Shown: positions 18,222-27,260, numbered from the stretch's first letter. The stretch is DNA of 64,000 bases from Phaeobacter sp. G2 (GCA_025163595.1 CP104102.1:1-64000); one strand, 5' to 3'. Made by a program: numbers and translations. The notes: generated from the letters alone by a model not told the origin.

Positions 18222-18517
18222 ATTCGGCAGACTGCACACGAAGCGCGCACAGACCCAGACTAGGCCTCTGAACTTCCGAAGGAATACTTCCGATCCTCCA
18301 AAGCCGGCTTCTACCCTGCTGCTTTTTAACCTGATGAGTGAATGCCGAAGGGATCAGGGCCGATATCCAACTTCTCCGCACTAAGGCATTGAGTTGAATG
18401 GACATGCAAGACCGCTACGCTGAAAGGACTAAAGTTCGTCCGCAAAGATTGGCCCTATCGTGATGTCGGCAACGATGAGCGGCAGTCGGCTGCCTTGATC
18501 TTGGAGAGCACCCCTGA

Positions 18518-18859
18518 TCATCCACCAGCCACCCTCGGCGCCAACAGGATGACGGCCGCACCGATGAGGCAGATTGCGGCACCTGTCAGGTCCCAAGTAT
18601 CCGGGCGCTGCTTCTCGATGAGCCACAGCCAGAGGAGCGAGGCTGCGATATAGACCCCGCCATAAGCTGCGTAGGCCCGCCCCGCGAAATCAGAGGGGGC
18701 AAGGGTCAGGAGCCAAGCGAAGACGGCCAGGCTCAGGAGGCCGGGGACCAGCCAGAGCACGCTCGCCCCTTGCCGCATCCAGGCCCAGACCGCAAAGCAG
18801 CCCGCAATCTCGGCCAGAGCGGCACCGATGTAGATGGCGAGGGTGCCGGGTGCGTTCAC
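18518..18859 (-). CDS. YnfA/UPF0060 family small membrane protein
   Basis: 113 residues with four membrane spans. The motif [16 protein letters not shown], then [22 protein letters not shown] and [16 protein letters not shown], is the YnfA signature. GTG 18859, preceded by GAGGGGG, gives the usual family length. It overlaps the end of the MerR gene by 4 nt, so it is transcribed with the metal regulator. YnfA proteins resemble small drug or cation exporters, but the substrate is unknown. Confidence 0.88.
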   Translation of the reverse strand: MNAPGTLAIYIGAALAEIAGCFAVWAWMRQGASVLWLVPGLLSLAVFAWLLTLAPSDFAGRAYAAYGGVYIAASLLWLWLIEKQRPDTWDLTGAAICLIGAAVILLAPRVAGG

Positions 18860-19296
18860 GATGCCCCCTCGCTCTCCGGATGCCGGTGATCGGTTGCGCA
18901 TAGCGAATGGTCGCCCAGAACTTCAATGACCCGGCAATCGGCGATCCGACCGCCTGCACATTGCACGACCATGCGCTCAAGTTCGGCTTTCAGCGCAGTC
19001 AGGCGCGCAAGGCGGCTTTCAACCTCGGCCAGTTGCGCCCTGGCGATGACATCGGCGGCTGCGCAGGATTGATCGGGTCTGTCAGAGAGACTCAGAAGAT
19101 CTCGGATAGTGTCCAGCGGAAAACCGAGCTCCCGCGCATGGCGGATGAAGGCTAGCCGATCCAGTGCCGACTGCCCATAGAGCCGCTGGTTCCCGGCACT
19201 GCGATCTGGCTCCCGCAGGAGCCCGATCTGCTCGTAGTAGCGGATCGTCGGAACCTTCACGCCGGCCGCTTCGCCCAATTTTCCGATGGTGAGCAT
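18856..19296 (-). CDS. MerR-family regulator, Cd/Pb/Zn-sensing type
   Basis: 146 residues. N-terminal winged [28 protein letters not shown], a dimerisation helix, then metal-site Cys residues at 78, 113 and 121 and a Cys/His tail ([12 protein letters not shown]). This arrangement matches CadR/PbrR/ZntR proteins rather than MerR or CueR. It is divergent from the P-type ATPase, with a MerR-type promoter between them, so it should activate that gene in response to divalent metal. Confidence 0.9.
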   Translation of the reverse strand: MLTIGKLGEAAGVKVPTIRYYEQIGLLREPDRSAGNQRLYGQSALDRLAFIRHARELGFPLDTIRDLLSLSDRPDQSCAAADVIARAQLAEVESRLARLTALKAELERMVVQCAGGRIADCRVIEVLGDHSLCATDHRHPESEGAS

Positions 19297-19307
19297 CAGA
19301 TTTCCTC

Positions 19308-19338
19308 TTGAAGCTATAGCTACTAGAGACCTTAGGTT
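19308..19338 (+). promoter_or_regulatory. MerR-type promoter/operator of the P-type ATPase
   Basis: TTGAAG (19308-19313) and TAGGTT (19333-19338) are separated by 19 bp, the overlong spacer of MerR-activated promoters. The spacer contains the imperfect dyad CTATAG-CTA-CTAGAG. It sits between the divergent regulator and the ATPase. Confidence 0.75.
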
Positions 19339-19388
19339 CCCGACTCAGGGAATACAATGTTGCCCGCTGGGCGGGGTGGAAGGGCGTG

Positions 19389-21620
19389 ATGACGGCGAAC
19401 GACAGTGCAACCTACGAATGGACGGTTTCCGGGATGGACTGTGCGTCGTGCGCCGGCAAGGTCCGGGGTGCGGTCGAACGCCTGCCTGGCGTGAGCGACG
19501 TCGACGTGGCGCTGATGACAGAGCGGCTCCGGCTGACGCTGGACGAGGCGCAGACCCCGCGCGACCAGGTTGAGGCGACCATCAAGCGGCTCGGCTACGG
19601 GATCGCGACGAAAGGATCGAGCCCCGATCGGAAAGGCTTCGTGCTGCCGGACGATGAGCAAGCGTCCCGTGCGGACGGCTCGCGAGATGCCGCAGGACTC
19701 GAGCCCGACGCTGGATCGACAGGGCCCGAGAGCGGTCCCGGTCCCGGTTCGCGTTGGTATCAGACCGCGAAGGGCAGACTGGTGATCGGCACCGGTCTCC
19801 TCCTCGCGGCGGCATGGGCCGTGAAACTGTTCGCTTCCCAGGACGTGGCAACTTGGGCGTTCGTCCTCGCCACGCTCATCGGCGTCGCCCCTATCGCACG
19901 TCGCGCCGTGGCGTCCGCCAGAGCGGGCATGCCGTTCACAATCGAGATGCTGATGACCATCGCCGCCACCGGCGCGCTCGTCATCAATGCTGCGGAGGAA
20001 GCGGCGCTCGTCGTCTTCCTCTTCGCCGTCGGGGAGGTTCTGGAAGGCGTCGCGGCAAACAAGGCCCGCGACGGAATCCGGGCGCTCACTCGCCTTGTGC
20101 CGAAGACTGCTCTTCTAGAAGTCGCCGGCAGGACACGAGTGATACCGGCCGACCAGCTGCAGGTGGACCAGATCGTTCTCGTGCGCCCGGGAGACCGGAT
20201 CCCTGCGGACGGCGAGGTCATCGAGGGCACTTCGGGCGTCGATGAGAGCGCCGTCACGGGCGAGAGCGTGCCGAAGCTGAAGGAACCTGGCGCCCCCGTC
20301 TTTGCCGGCTCCATCAATTCCGAGGCGGCGCTGCGTGTCCGGGTCACCAATTCGGCCGAGGACAACACCATTGCCCGCATCATCCGTCTGGTCGAGGAAG
20401 CGGAAAGCGCCCGGGCCCCGACCGAGCGCTTCATCGACCGTTTCAGCCGCATCTACATGCCGGCCGTCGTCGGAGTTGCGGTGCTGGTGGCGATCGTCCC
20501 GCCCCTCGCGTTCGAGCAAGGCTGGGACACGTGGATCTACCGCGCGCTCGCGCTTCTCCTGATCGGTTGTCCCTGCGCGCTGGTGATATCGGTGCCGGCT
20601 TCCATCGCCTCTGCGCTTTCTTCCGGCGCGCGTCGCGGGCTGCTGATGAAGGGAGGCGCCGTGATCGAGGCAGCGGCGGCCACCACACATGTCGCATTCG
20701 ACAAGACGGGGACCCTGACCCACGGACGGCCGCGCGTCACGGACGTGGTGCCGGTCTCGGGATCGGAGACGGAGGTGCTGGCGCTGGCTACCGCCGTCGA
20801 AGCGGGGTCGAGCCATCCTTTGGCGGAGGCGATCCTGTCCCGCGCAGAAACTGCGCAAGTTCCGTCCCTGTCCGCGACCGCCGCCAAAGCGCTTCCAGGC
20901 AAAGGGGCCAAGGCCGTCGTTGAGGGTGAACCCGCCTGGGTGGGCTCTCCACGGTTCGCCGAGGAGCACGGTGTGTTGGACGACCTCGCGCGCGGGGCGG
21001 TGGTCGGCATGGAGGATGAAGGCAAGACAGTCGTCGTGATCTTCCGCCGGAGCCAGCTCGTCGGACTTGTCGCGCTCCGGGATGAACCCCGGGAGGATGC
21101 CGCCCGCGCGGTGCAGCAACTCAAGGCGCTTGGCATCGCGTCTGTGATGCTGACCGGCGACAACCGGCGCACGGCAGCAGCAATTTCCGCTGGGTTGGGC
21201 ATCGAGCATCGCGCCGAACTGATGCCTGAAGACAAGGTCGCGGCGATCCGCGAGATGACGGCCACGGGCCATGTCATGATGGTGGGCGACGGCATCAACG
21301 ATGCCCCTGCGCTCGCCACCGCCCACATCGGAGTTGCCATGGGTTCCGGAACGGATGTCGCGCTCGAAACCGCGGACGCTGCGATCCTGCGCAATCGGGT
21401 GACCGATGTGGCCGGCAAGATTCGGCTTGCTCGCGCAGCCATGGTGAACATCAGGCAGAACGTGGCGATCGCGCTCGGCCTCAAGGCGGTGTTTCTTGCG
21501 ACGACGATCCTCGGCATCACCGGGCTATGGATCGCCATCCTTGCTGATACCGGCGCGACGGTCCTTGTCACGCTGAACGCGCTGCGGCTTCTCGCTTTCA
21601 ACCCCGAACGGTCGGGCTGA
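19389..21620 (+). CDS. heavy-metal P1B-type ATPase, Zn/Cd/Pb exporter (ZntA/CadA-like)
   Basis: 743-residue efflux pump. The N-terminal HMA domain has GMDCASC (Cys 18 and 21). Membrane motif IGCPCALVISVP, phosphorylation site DKTGTLTHG, the SSHPLAEAI loop and GDGINDAPALA are all present. The linker between the HMA domain and the first span is Asp/Ser/Gly-rich. CPC plus a single HMA and a CadR-like regulator favour Zn, Cd or Pb over Cu. The start is ATG 19389; GTG 19386 is one codon upstream. Confidence 0.95.
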   Translation: MTANDSATYEWTVSGMDCASCAGKVRGAVERLPGVSDVDVALMTERLRLTLDEAQTPRDQVEATIKRLGYGIATKGSSPDRKGFVLPDDEQASRADGSRDAAGLEPDAGSTGPESGPGPGSRWYQTAKGRLVIGTGLLLAAAWAVKLFASQDVATWAFVLATLIGVAPIARRAVASARAGMPFTIEMLMTIAATGALVINAAEEAALVVFLFAVGEVLEGVAANKARDGIRALTRLVPKTALLEVAGRTRVIPADQLQVDQIVLVRPGDRIPADGEVIEGTSGVDESAVTGESVPKLKEPGAPVFAGSINSEAALRVRVTNSAEDNTIARIIRLVEEAESARAPTERFIDRFSRIYMPAVVGVAVLVAIVPPLAFEQGWDTWIYRALALLLIGCPCALVISVPASIASALSSGARRGLLMKGGAVIEAAAATTHVAFDKTGTLTHGRPRVTDVVPVSGSETEVLALATAVEAGSSHPLAEAILSRAETAQVPSLSATAAKALPGKGAKAVVEGEPAWVGSPRFAEEHGVLDDLARGAVVGMEDEGKTVVVIFRRSQLVGLVALRDEPREDAARAVQQLKALGIASVMLTGDNRRTAAAISAGLGIEHRAELMPEDKVAAIREMTATGHVMMVGDGINDAPALATAHIGVAMGSGTDVALETADAAILRNRVTDVAGKIRLARAAMVNIRQNVAIALGLKAVFLATTILGITGLWIAILADTGATVLVTLNALRLLAFNPERSG

Positions 21621-21647
21621 GACAGCAACCCCGAGCCGAATGCTTGC

Positions 21648-22376
21648 TCAGCCAATTCGTCCAAGCACGGGAAAGGTGTCAAGTATCCAGTAGGACAGCG
21701 CACTCAGCCGCCCGGTCATCATCGCCACTCCCATCAGAACCATGACCGCGCCCGCGCCCTGGTGCAGCCGACGCCCGATCCGTCCGACGCCCCGCAATCG
21801 GCCGGCGAGCCTGTCGGTGAAACCCGCCACGATCAGGAACGGCACGCCCAGTCCCGCGGAGTAGACCGCAAGCAGTGCCACACCTTGGCCCACCGTTGCG
21901 CTCGCTGCGCTGGCGGTCAGGATCGCGCCGAGTATGGGGCCGATACACGGGGTCCAGCCGAAACCGAAGGCGAGCCCCAGCACGTAGGACGCGGCGGGCC
22001 TGCCGCCGGGAATGTCGAGATGGAAGCGCAGATCCCGCTGCATGGCGCCGATGCGTGCTGCGCCGATCATGAAGAGTCCGAACAGGATCACGATGCCGCC
22101 GCCGACGAGATTAAGCTCGTAGCGCCACTGCAGCAGCGCTTGTCCGAGGGCCGTCGCGGACGCACCGAGGATCATGAATATGGTCGAGAAGCCGAGGACA
22201 AAGCAGAAGCTGAGCCAAAGCGTCTGTGACCGGCCGGACGCCACGCCGCCTGTCGCCGTCCTTCCGGCGATGTAGGACACGTAGCCGGGCACCAGCGGCA
22301 GGACGCAGGGCGATGCGAAGGAGATCGCCCCAGCCAGCAAAGCCGCAGTCATTCCGAGAAACGACAGGTCAGCCAT
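21648..22376 (-). CDS. ccdA: CcdA-like thiol:disulfide transmembrane electron carrier
   Basis: 242 residues, six spans. The two redox Cys motifs SFASPCVLPLVPGYVSYIAG and GFGWTPCIGPILG are present. CcdA passes reducing equivalents from cytoplasmic thioredoxin to periplasmic thioredoxin-like proteins, and several such proteins are encoded upstream in the same run (TlpA-like, CcmG-like, Sco). It overlaps the upstream membrane-protein gene by 8 nt and is the last gene of the long minus-strand unit. Confidence 0.93.
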   Translation of the reverse strand: MADLSFLGMTAALLAGAISFASPCVLPLVPGYVSYIAGRTATGGVASGRSQTLWLSFCFVLGFSTIFMILGASATALGQALLQWRYELNLVGGGIVILFGLFMIGAARIGAMQRDLRFHLDIPGGRPAASYVLGLAFGFGWTPCIGPILGAILTASAASATVGQGVALLAVYSAGLGVPFLIVAGFTDRLAGRLRGVGRIGRRLHQGAGAVMVLMGVAMMTGRLSALSYWILDTFPVLGRIG

Positions 22377-22869
22377 GCGCGACCTCCACAGGTTCGTGCC
22401 GCCACGGCCGGGCTCCGGTGGCCCAGCAGTAGCCGACGACCGAGATGACGATCCATTGCAGGATCGGGCTCAGCCCCGCGTCGATCACTGGGATCACCGG
22501 CATCATCTCGCGATAGGCCCAGGCCTCGCGCAGCTCGATGTTCAGCCACTCGCTGAAGATCGTGTAGGCGACGCCGAAGATCACCGCGCCCCCAAGCACG
22601 CGGTGCCCTCGGCTGCGGGGCCAATCCGCGCTGCCGAACACGCAGAGCGACAGCATGGTCGTGCTGAGCGTGATCAGGATGTCGCCGCCCGTGCAGTGGA
22701 CCGCCGCAAAGACGAGCTCGCCCGGGGTCCCGGTGAGCCAGATCGTGTAGAGCGGCAGGTGCGCGAACTCCCAGACCAGATGCGCAATGGCGGCGAAGGC
22801 GATGTACCGGCGTAACGCACCGAGCCAGTCCCGTCCCGGCGCCGCGCCGGTCTCCAGCCCCGCTGTCAT
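22369..22869 (-). CDS. polytopic membrane protein, unknown function
   Basis: 166 residues with about four hydrophobic stretches, for example YIAFAAIAHLVWEFAHLPLY, VLGGAVIFGVAYTIFSEWLN and ILQWIVISVVGYCWA. Charged or polar membrane residues (HLVWEFAHLP, CTGGD) could bind metal or haem, but I recognise no family. It is coupled by 4-8 nt overlaps to the genes on both sides, so a role with CcdA or Sco is plausible. Confidence 0.8.
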   Translation of the reverse strand: MTAGLETGAAPGRDWLGALRRYIAFAAIAHLVWEFAHLPLYTIWLTGTPGELVFAAVHCTGGDILITLSTTMLSLCVFGSADWPRSRGHRVLGGAVIFGVAYTIFSEWLNIELREAWAYREMMPVIPVIDAGLSPILQWIVISVVGYCWATGARPWRHEPVEVAHG

Positions 22870-23480
22870 CGGAACGCCCTGAACAGTCGGTCCAGCAGTC
22901 CCGGTTCAGGCGGCGGCGCGTTGGTCAGGCCGTTGATGTAGAGCACCAGGTTGATACGTCTGAACTCCGCTCCATGGAAAATGCCGGCATGACGCCTGCC
23001 CCGACCGATGACATGGACCATGGGCGCATCCGCCCCGCGAGCGGAGAGCGCCGCGAAGGCCCCTGTGGCGGCCTCCACCGTTTCGTCAGTGGGCATGACG
23101 GACCGCCAGTTCGCGGCCTCCCCGTCCGGATCGGGCGCCGCGTCACCGCCAACGGCCAGAAACTGGACCATCTCGCGCATCGGCGTAACGTTCACAGCTT
23201 CGCGAACCTCCTGCAGAAGCGCCTGCTGATCGGCACAGGGCGTGCCGCAGCCCTCGGGCTGGAAGCTGAGCACGACGATCTGATCGGAAAGACCTGACAG
23301 ATCGAGGTCGACGCCATCCGCTCCGGTGAGCGCCAGCGGCGGCATGCGGCGCGAGTCCGTGGGCTCGAAGGCCGGTTCCTTCTCGGCCATCACTTCGTCG
23401 AGACGTTCGCCGGGATGGTGCGCGACGGCCGGCGCGGCGCCTGCGAGGAGAAGCAGCGTGACAAGAGCGGGCAGCCTCAT
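22866..23480 (-). CDS. periplasmic thioredoxin-fold / Sco-like protein
   Basis: 204 residues. The signal peptide is MRLPALVTLLLLAGAAPAVA; the domain resembles Sco/redoxin proteins, with a CxxxC in SFQPEGCGTPCADQQ. The start ATG 23480 overlaps the end of the PCu(A)C gene by 4 nt. A partner in copper delivery or thiol redox chemistry is likely from context. The low similarity to canonical Sco proteins means the redox or metal-binding role is not certain. Confidence 0.78.
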   Translation of the reverse strand: MRLPALVTLLLLAGAAPAVAHHPGERLDEVMAEKEPAFEPTDSRRMPPLALTGADGVDLDLSGLSDQIVVLSFQPEGCGTPCADQQALLQEVREAVNVTPMREMVQFLAVGGDAAPDPDGEAANWRSVMPTDETVEAATGAFAALSARGADAPMVHVIGRGRRHAGIFHGAEFRRINLVLYINGLTNAPPPEPGLLDRLFRAFR

Positions 23481-23917
23481 GGCTCTACCTCCGGCCCGGT
23501 CGCCGCTACGCCGAGCACAGGGACCTCCACGGTGATTGCGCCCGCGCGCTCGAAGGTCAGCGTCAGCGGAAACGAGGCGCCTTCGTCGAGCTTGCCCGCG
23601 AGCCCCATCAACATCAGATGCATTCCGCCGGGAGCAAACCGAACCGTCTGTCCCGCCTCCAGATCGAGCGCGTCGAGATGGATCATGCGCGTTACGGAAT
23701 CCGTTCCCGTCTCGGAGGCATGGATCATCACGCGATCCGCGACCGGCGTCGTTGCTGACAGCAGCCGGTCGTCGGCATCGCTGCGCAGCACGAGATAGGC
23801 CGCGCCAGGACGCGACGCGAGAATACTGGCCCGCGCCCAGGGATCGCTGACGGAAACATCCGCCAGAGAGGCTGCGGGAAATGCGGCGATACACGCCGCG
23901 GTAAGAAAAAGTTTCAT
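23477..23917 (-). CDS. PCu(A)C periplasmic copper chaperone
   Basis: 146 residues with a signal peptide ending ASLA. It carries the Met/His copper site of the family: MIHASE, then MIHLDALDLEAG and RFAPGGMHLMLMGL. PCu(A)C hands Cu(I) to Sco and to the CuA site of cytochrome oxidase. The neighbouring Sco gene ends at the base where this gene starts. Confidence 0.92.
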   Translation of the reverse strand: MKLFLTAACIAAFPAASLADVSVSDPWARASILASRPGAAYLVLRSDADDRLLSATTPVADRVMIHASETGTDSVTRMIHLDALDLEAGQTVRFAPGGMHLMLMGLAGKLDEGASFPLTLTFERAGAITVEVPVLGVAATGPEVEP

Positions 23918-24570
23918 CAGGATCTCTCGTCCCTCTCGATACGCTTGAAAATCTCGTCGGCGAGCCCCTCCGGCGGTTGATCTCCTTCCCGGTAGACCGA
24001 GTCGAAGCCGCCATCAGGTCGCATCAGGTAGATGTAGCCGGAATGCGCCATCAGATAGCCGTCGGGCGCGGCGGCGTCCTCGGATCGCTCGTACCAGACG
24101 CGGAAATTGCCGGCGGCCTCGGCGACTTGCGCCTCGGTCCCCGTGAGGCCGATCAGCCGCGGATGGAACGCGGCGACATACTCCGCCATGATCTCGACGG
24201 TGTCGCGCGCTGGGTCGACGGTGACAAAGATCGGTGCGACCCGATCCGCCCCTAGCCCCAGAATGTCCATCACGCTGGCCATGTAGGCGAGCGTGGTCGG
24301 GCAGATGTCGGGACAGAATGTGAAGCCGAAGAACACCAATTGCCACTGGCCGTCGAAGCTGTCCGACGTCACCAATCGTCCCGCATGATCGGTCAGCGTG
24401 TAGGCGTTGATGATTGCGGCCTCGCCGGTCACTCGCGGTCCCGGCAGGTCGGATGGGATGAGGGCGCGCCAGAGAACGGCACCGCCGAGAGCCAGGGCGG
24501 ATCCGGCAACGGCCGCCCAGAGCAGGCGCCGGATGCGTCGCAAGCCTTCGGAGTTGGAAGCGGAGTTCAT
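23917..24570 (-). CDS. Sco1/SenC family copper-insertion protein
   Basis: 217 residues. An N-terminal membrane anchor (LLWAAVAGSALALGGAVLW) is followed by a thioredoxin-fold domain with the Sco motif GFTFCPDICPTTL (CxxxC) and a distal His in YLMAHSGYIYLM. ATG 24570 is chosen because the sequence upstream of it in frame is not protein-like. It matures copper sites or acts as a thiol reductase. It abuts the PCu(A)C gene. Confidence 0.93.
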   Translation of the reverse strand: MNSASNSEGLRRIRRLLWAAVAGSALALGGAVLWRALIPSDLPGPRVTGEAAIINAYTLTDHAGRLVTSDSFDGQWQLVFFGFTFCPDICPTTLAYMASVMDILGLGADRVAPIFVTVDPARDTVEIMAEYVAAFHPRLIGLTGTEAQVAEAAGNFRVWYERSEDAAAPDGYLMAHSGYIYLMRPDGGFDSVYREGDQPPEGLADEIFKRIERDERS

Positions 24571-24599
24571 CGGATCGGGTCCTTCTGGTGGGGCGAGCA

Positions 24600-24881
24600 T
24601 CAGTCCCGTGCGCCGTCCGGGCTGGCGTCCGAACTCTTCTGGGCCGCGCAGGCCTTCGAACCGCCCATCATGCAGAGCCCCAGCCCGCACATGACGGCGC
24701 AAGGCGCAACCGCGAGGATCAAGGGGGCAGCGCCGATTGCGGCCACCCAGCCCCAATTGAGCCACAGCCCCGCGCCGATCAGCGCCATCGCGCCGAGGAT
24801 GAGACCGCGGCGCCCGAAGGCCATGGAAAAGCGTCCTGGTCGGGCGGCGCCTTGGTCATAGGATGTATCAGGCATGGTCAT
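24600..24881 (-). CDS. small membrane protein with Cys-rich segment
   Basis: 93 residues with two spans. The second contains APCAVMCGLGLCMMGG, with closely spaced Cys and Met residues that could bind copper. AAAGGA precedes ATG 24881, which overlaps the TlpA-like gene end. No family recognised; a copper-related role is suggested only by composition and neighbours. Confidence 0.75.
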   Translation of the reverse strand: MTMPDTSYDQGAARPGRFSMAFGRRGLILGAMALIGAGLWLNWGWVAAIGAAPLILAVAPCAVMCGLGLCMMGGSKACAAQKSSDASPDGARD

Positions 24882-25399
24882 CTGTTCCTTTCAGCGATGA
24901 TGGTCTGGAATTGTGCGATCGCCTCCGCGCTGTCCCATTCGGCGGGTCCCGTCAGGCGGCCGCGTTCGCGCCCCTGCCGGTCGATCAGCAAGGTCGTGGG
25001 CAGTCCGATGACGGCGAAGGCGAGCATCGCGCGGATGTCCTCGGCGAGGTACTGGCCCAGATGTCGAATGCCGATTTCTTCGTAGAAGCGGCGCACCGGG
25101 CGCAGCCCCGCTCGATCGATGGACAGGGGCAGGACGTGGAAATCGTCGCCGCCAAGCCGCGCCTGCAACGCATCAAGCGTTGGCATCTCCTCGCGGCAGG
25201 GTGCGCACCAGGTGGCCCAGATGTTCAGCAGGACCACGCGGCCCTGGAAATCCGCCAGCGTCAGGTCGCGCCCGTCGCCATCCACGAAGGGCGGCGAGAG
25301 CATCTCGCGCGGGGTCTCGTGCAGCGGCATCAAGGGTCGAGCGGCAGCGGGTGTTGCAGCAAAAGCCAGCGCACCGGCCAACAGGTCGCGCCGCCTCAT
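24878..25399 (-). CDS. TlpA-like periplasmic thiol:disulfide oxidoreductase
   Basis: 173 residues. The N-terminus has a twin-Arg-like start (MRRRDLLAGALAFAATPAAA). The thioredoxin domain has the active site IWATWCAPCREEMP and the cis-Pro in IGLPTTLLIDRQG. It is a reductant fed by CcdA, for metal-protein maturation or cytochrome c assembly. It is coupled by 4-nt overlaps to both neighbours. Confidence 0.92.
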   Translation of the reverse strand: MRRRDLLAGALAFAATPAAARPLMPLHETPREMLSPPFVDGDGRDLTLADFQGRVVLLNIWATWCAPCREEMPTLDALQARLGGDDFHVLPLSIDRAGLRPVRRFYEEIGIRHLGQYLAEDIRAMLAFAVIGLPTTLLIDRQGRERGRLTGPAEWDSAEAIAQFQTIIAERNR

Positions 25400-25968
25400 G
25401 ATCCGTCCCCCGCCTGCAACCGGCGGACGACGGGCAGGATCTCTTCGTCCAGCGCGCGGCGGTCGAAGGGTCCGACATGCTTGTAGGCGATCCGTCCATC
25501 GCTATCGATCACGAATGTTTCCGGCAGGCCGTAGACGCCCCAGTCGATGGAAACACGTCCGTTCCGGTCGGCGCCAATGCGGGTGTAGGGATCGCCGAGT
25601 TCACGCAGAAAGGCCAGTGCGGCCTCGGGTGGATCCCTGTGGTTGATGCCATAGATCGGGACGGTTCCGGTTTCTGCCAGATCGACCAACAGGGGCATCT
25701 CCACACGGCAGGGCACGCACCAGGATGCCCAGACATTGACGATGGACACCCCGCCCGCGAGGTCGGAGGTGGCAAGGCCGTCACCACGGCCGTCTATCGG
25801 CGGCAGGTTGAAATCCGGCACCGGCCGGCCGATCAGCGTCGAGGGCAGCCGGTCGTCATTGTTGAACAGCCCCCAGTAGAAGGCGGCGCCTAGACCGGCA
25901 AAGACAATCAAGGGCAACAACGCCAGAGGCGAGACCCGGCGCACGCCCGGCTCCGTACCGACTGTCAA
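25396..25968 (-). CDS. CcmG/DsbE-like thiol:disulfide interchange protein
   Basis: 190 residues. A membrane anchor (LALLPLIVFAGLGAAFYWGL) precedes a thioredoxin domain with VWASWCVPCRVEMP and the family stretch YGLPETFVIDSDGRIAYKHVGP. CcmG keeps apocytochrome haem-binding Cys residues reduced. A cytochrome c gene lies directly upstream (4-nt overlap), so it may serve that protein. Confidence 0.94.
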   Translation of the reverse strand: MTVGTEPGVRRVSPLALLPLIVFAGLGAAFYWGLFNNDDRLPSTLIGRPVPDFNLPPIDGRGDGLATSDLAGGVSIVNVWASWCVPCRVEMPLLVDLAETGTVPIYGINHRDPPEAALAFLRELGDPYTRIGADRNGRVSIDWGVYGLPETFVIDSDGRIAYKHVGPFDRRALDEEILPVVRRLQAGDGS

Positions 25969-26447
25969 GACCCGCCCCCGTCGTTGACTGTCACTTCGGC
26001 CTGAAACCCGCGCTCGCGTTCGGGCCAGGTGCTCTTGATGTAGGCCAGAACGGCTACGATCTCGTCATCGGACAGGATGCCCTCGAACGCCGGCATGTCG
26101 CTTTCATAGCCGGGGACGATGGCGCTCACACCGAGCCTGGTGATTGTGAATAACTGGCGGTCCGCATGGTGCCAGGTATGGCCGCTCGCATCGTGCGGCG
26201 GCGCGGGCATCCGGCCATTTTCGTTACGCCTGCGCCAGTCGGGCTGGCCTTCCAGGTCCGCCCCGTGGCAGGAGGCGCAATTGGCGGCGTAGACCTCCTG
26301 CCCAAGCGCAAGCTGCGCCGCGGTGACCGGCTCGCCGAGGAAGGTCAGGCGCTCGGCGTCCGGCGCTTGTTGAGCCGACGCGATCCAGCCTACCGCACCG
26401 GTCGTCGCCACAAGAGCAGCGGCTGTGAAGAAGCCCCGGCGCGTCAT
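25965..26447 (-). CDS. exported c-type cytochrome
   Basis: 160 residues. Signal peptide MTRRGFFTAAALVATTGAVG, haem c motif CASCH in VYAANCASCHGADLEG, and a candidate axial Met in SDMPAFEGILSDDE. It is a small class I cytochrome. In this run it may accept electrons from the multicopper oxidase partner reactions or serve respiration; the partner is not evident. It is coupled by ATGA to the upstream micro-gene. Confidence 0.93.
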   Translation of the reverse strand: MTRRGFFTAAALVATTGAVGWIASAQQAPDAERLTFLGEPVTAAQLALGQEVYAANCASCHGADLEGQPDWRRRNENGRMPAPPHDASGHTWHHADRQLFTITRLGVSAIVPGYESDMPAFEGILSDDEIVAVLAYIKSTWPERERGFQAEVTVNDGGGS

Positions 26448-26584
26448 GCGGGCCTCCGCAGATACTTGATCAGCGCCGCCACCGCCAATATCAGCACTGC
26501 GATCAGCAGCAGCAGGACAAGTCCGCCACCCAGCATCATGCCCACCATGGGCCCGCCCATCATCTGGCTCATGCAGTCGCCCAT
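26444..26584 (-). CDS. 46-residue Met-rich membrane micro-protein
   Basis: Short gene with a good ribosome site (GGAGG, 8 nt before the ATG). The N-terminus is Met-rich (MGDCMSQMMGGPMVGMM) with one Cys, followed by a single span of Leu/Val/Ile and ending YLRRPA. Start and stop overlap both neighbours (TGATG at the start, ATGA at the end), which argues that it is translated. Met-rich termini often bind Cu(I) or Ag(I); that is inference. Confidence 0.7.
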   Translation of the reverse strand: MGDCMSQMMGGPMVGMMLGGGLVLLLLIAVLILAVAALIKYLRRPA

Positions 26585-27120
26585 CAGCCTGCCTCCCTTG
26601 TGTCATCGCGCCATGCCACCACCCAGGCGGCGACGAGCGCGAAGAGAACGTGACCGACGAGCGCGACCCAGGTGATGCCTGTGAAGCCGAGGAAGGCGGG
26701 ATTGCCGGCGACGAGATGCGCCATGACATAGAGCGCAAAGATCCAGAGCAGGACGCCGTAGAGGACGGCGGGGACCGCCCAGCCAAGCCCCGGCGCGAGC
26801 GTGCGCGCGATGGGCCGCGCGAGCACCATCCAGCCCAGCGGATAGGCGACCATCCCCGCGAAGTAGTGCAGGAATTCCGCCCCCGGCCGATAGGTTGCGC
26901 CGAAGAGCGTCTGGATCACGTTGTTGGCGAGTGGAACCGGCGCGAGGTTGGCGAAGCCCAGCATCGGGCTGAGGCTCTGGCCGAAGAAGTCGAAGGCGAC
27001 GGTGGCGCAGGCGCCCGCCAGAGCCATCGTGACAAGGCCGGGTAGCGTGAACAGCGTTACGATTGCACCCTTAATCGCGACGCCCAAGTTCATCTGTGGG
27101 TTGGTTTCAGTATCGTTCAT
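26584..27120 (-). CDS. polytopic membrane protein, unknown function
   Basis: 178 residues, four or five spans. It starts MNDTETNPQMNLGVAIKGAI after AAGGAG; ATG 27120 is chosen for that site. Recurrent features are AGMVAYPLGWMVLARPIAR and FALYVMAHLVAGNPAFLGF. I do not recognise a family. It is translationally coupled to micro-genes on both sides. Confidence 0.82.
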   Translation of the reverse strand: MNDTETNPQMNLGVAIKGAIVTLFTLPGLVTMALAGACATVAFDFFGQSLSPMLGFANLAPVPLANNVIQTLFGATYRPGAEFLHYFAGMVAYPLGWMVLARPIARTLAPGLGWAVPAVLYGVLLWIFALYVMAHLVAGNPAFLGFTGITWVALVGHVLFALVAAWVVAWRDDTREAG

Positions 27121-27260
27121 TCCGAACTCCTTATGTGTTTGAGGATTGCCCGAACAGCGAGGCAAAGTGCTGCCACGACCAGAATGGGACCGAGCGTCAT
27201 CGCGAGGATCGCGAAGGCGGTTCCCAGCGTGTCAGCCATGAGGCCCGCGCCGTCATTCAT
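27117..27260 (-). CDS. 47-residue (or 40-residue) membrane micro-protein
   Basis: Short open frame coding MADTLGTAFAILAMTLGPIL and a second hydrophobic half ending KHIRSSE. ATG 27260 overlaps the DUF411 stop; ATG 27239 would give 40 residues. Neither has a strong ribosome site, but the gene fits exactly between two coupled genes and its stop overlaps the next ATG, which supports its being real. Confidence 0.6.
   Translation of the reverse strand: MNDGAGLMADTLGTAFAILAMTLGPILVVAALCLAVRAILKHIRSSE

Noticed and set aside
24600..24881. Calling the small Cys-rich membrane protein a mercury transporter
   Set aside because: It has APCAVMC and GLC spacing but not the vicinal Cys pair of MerF, MerC or MerT, and it lies in the copper run, not the mer operon.
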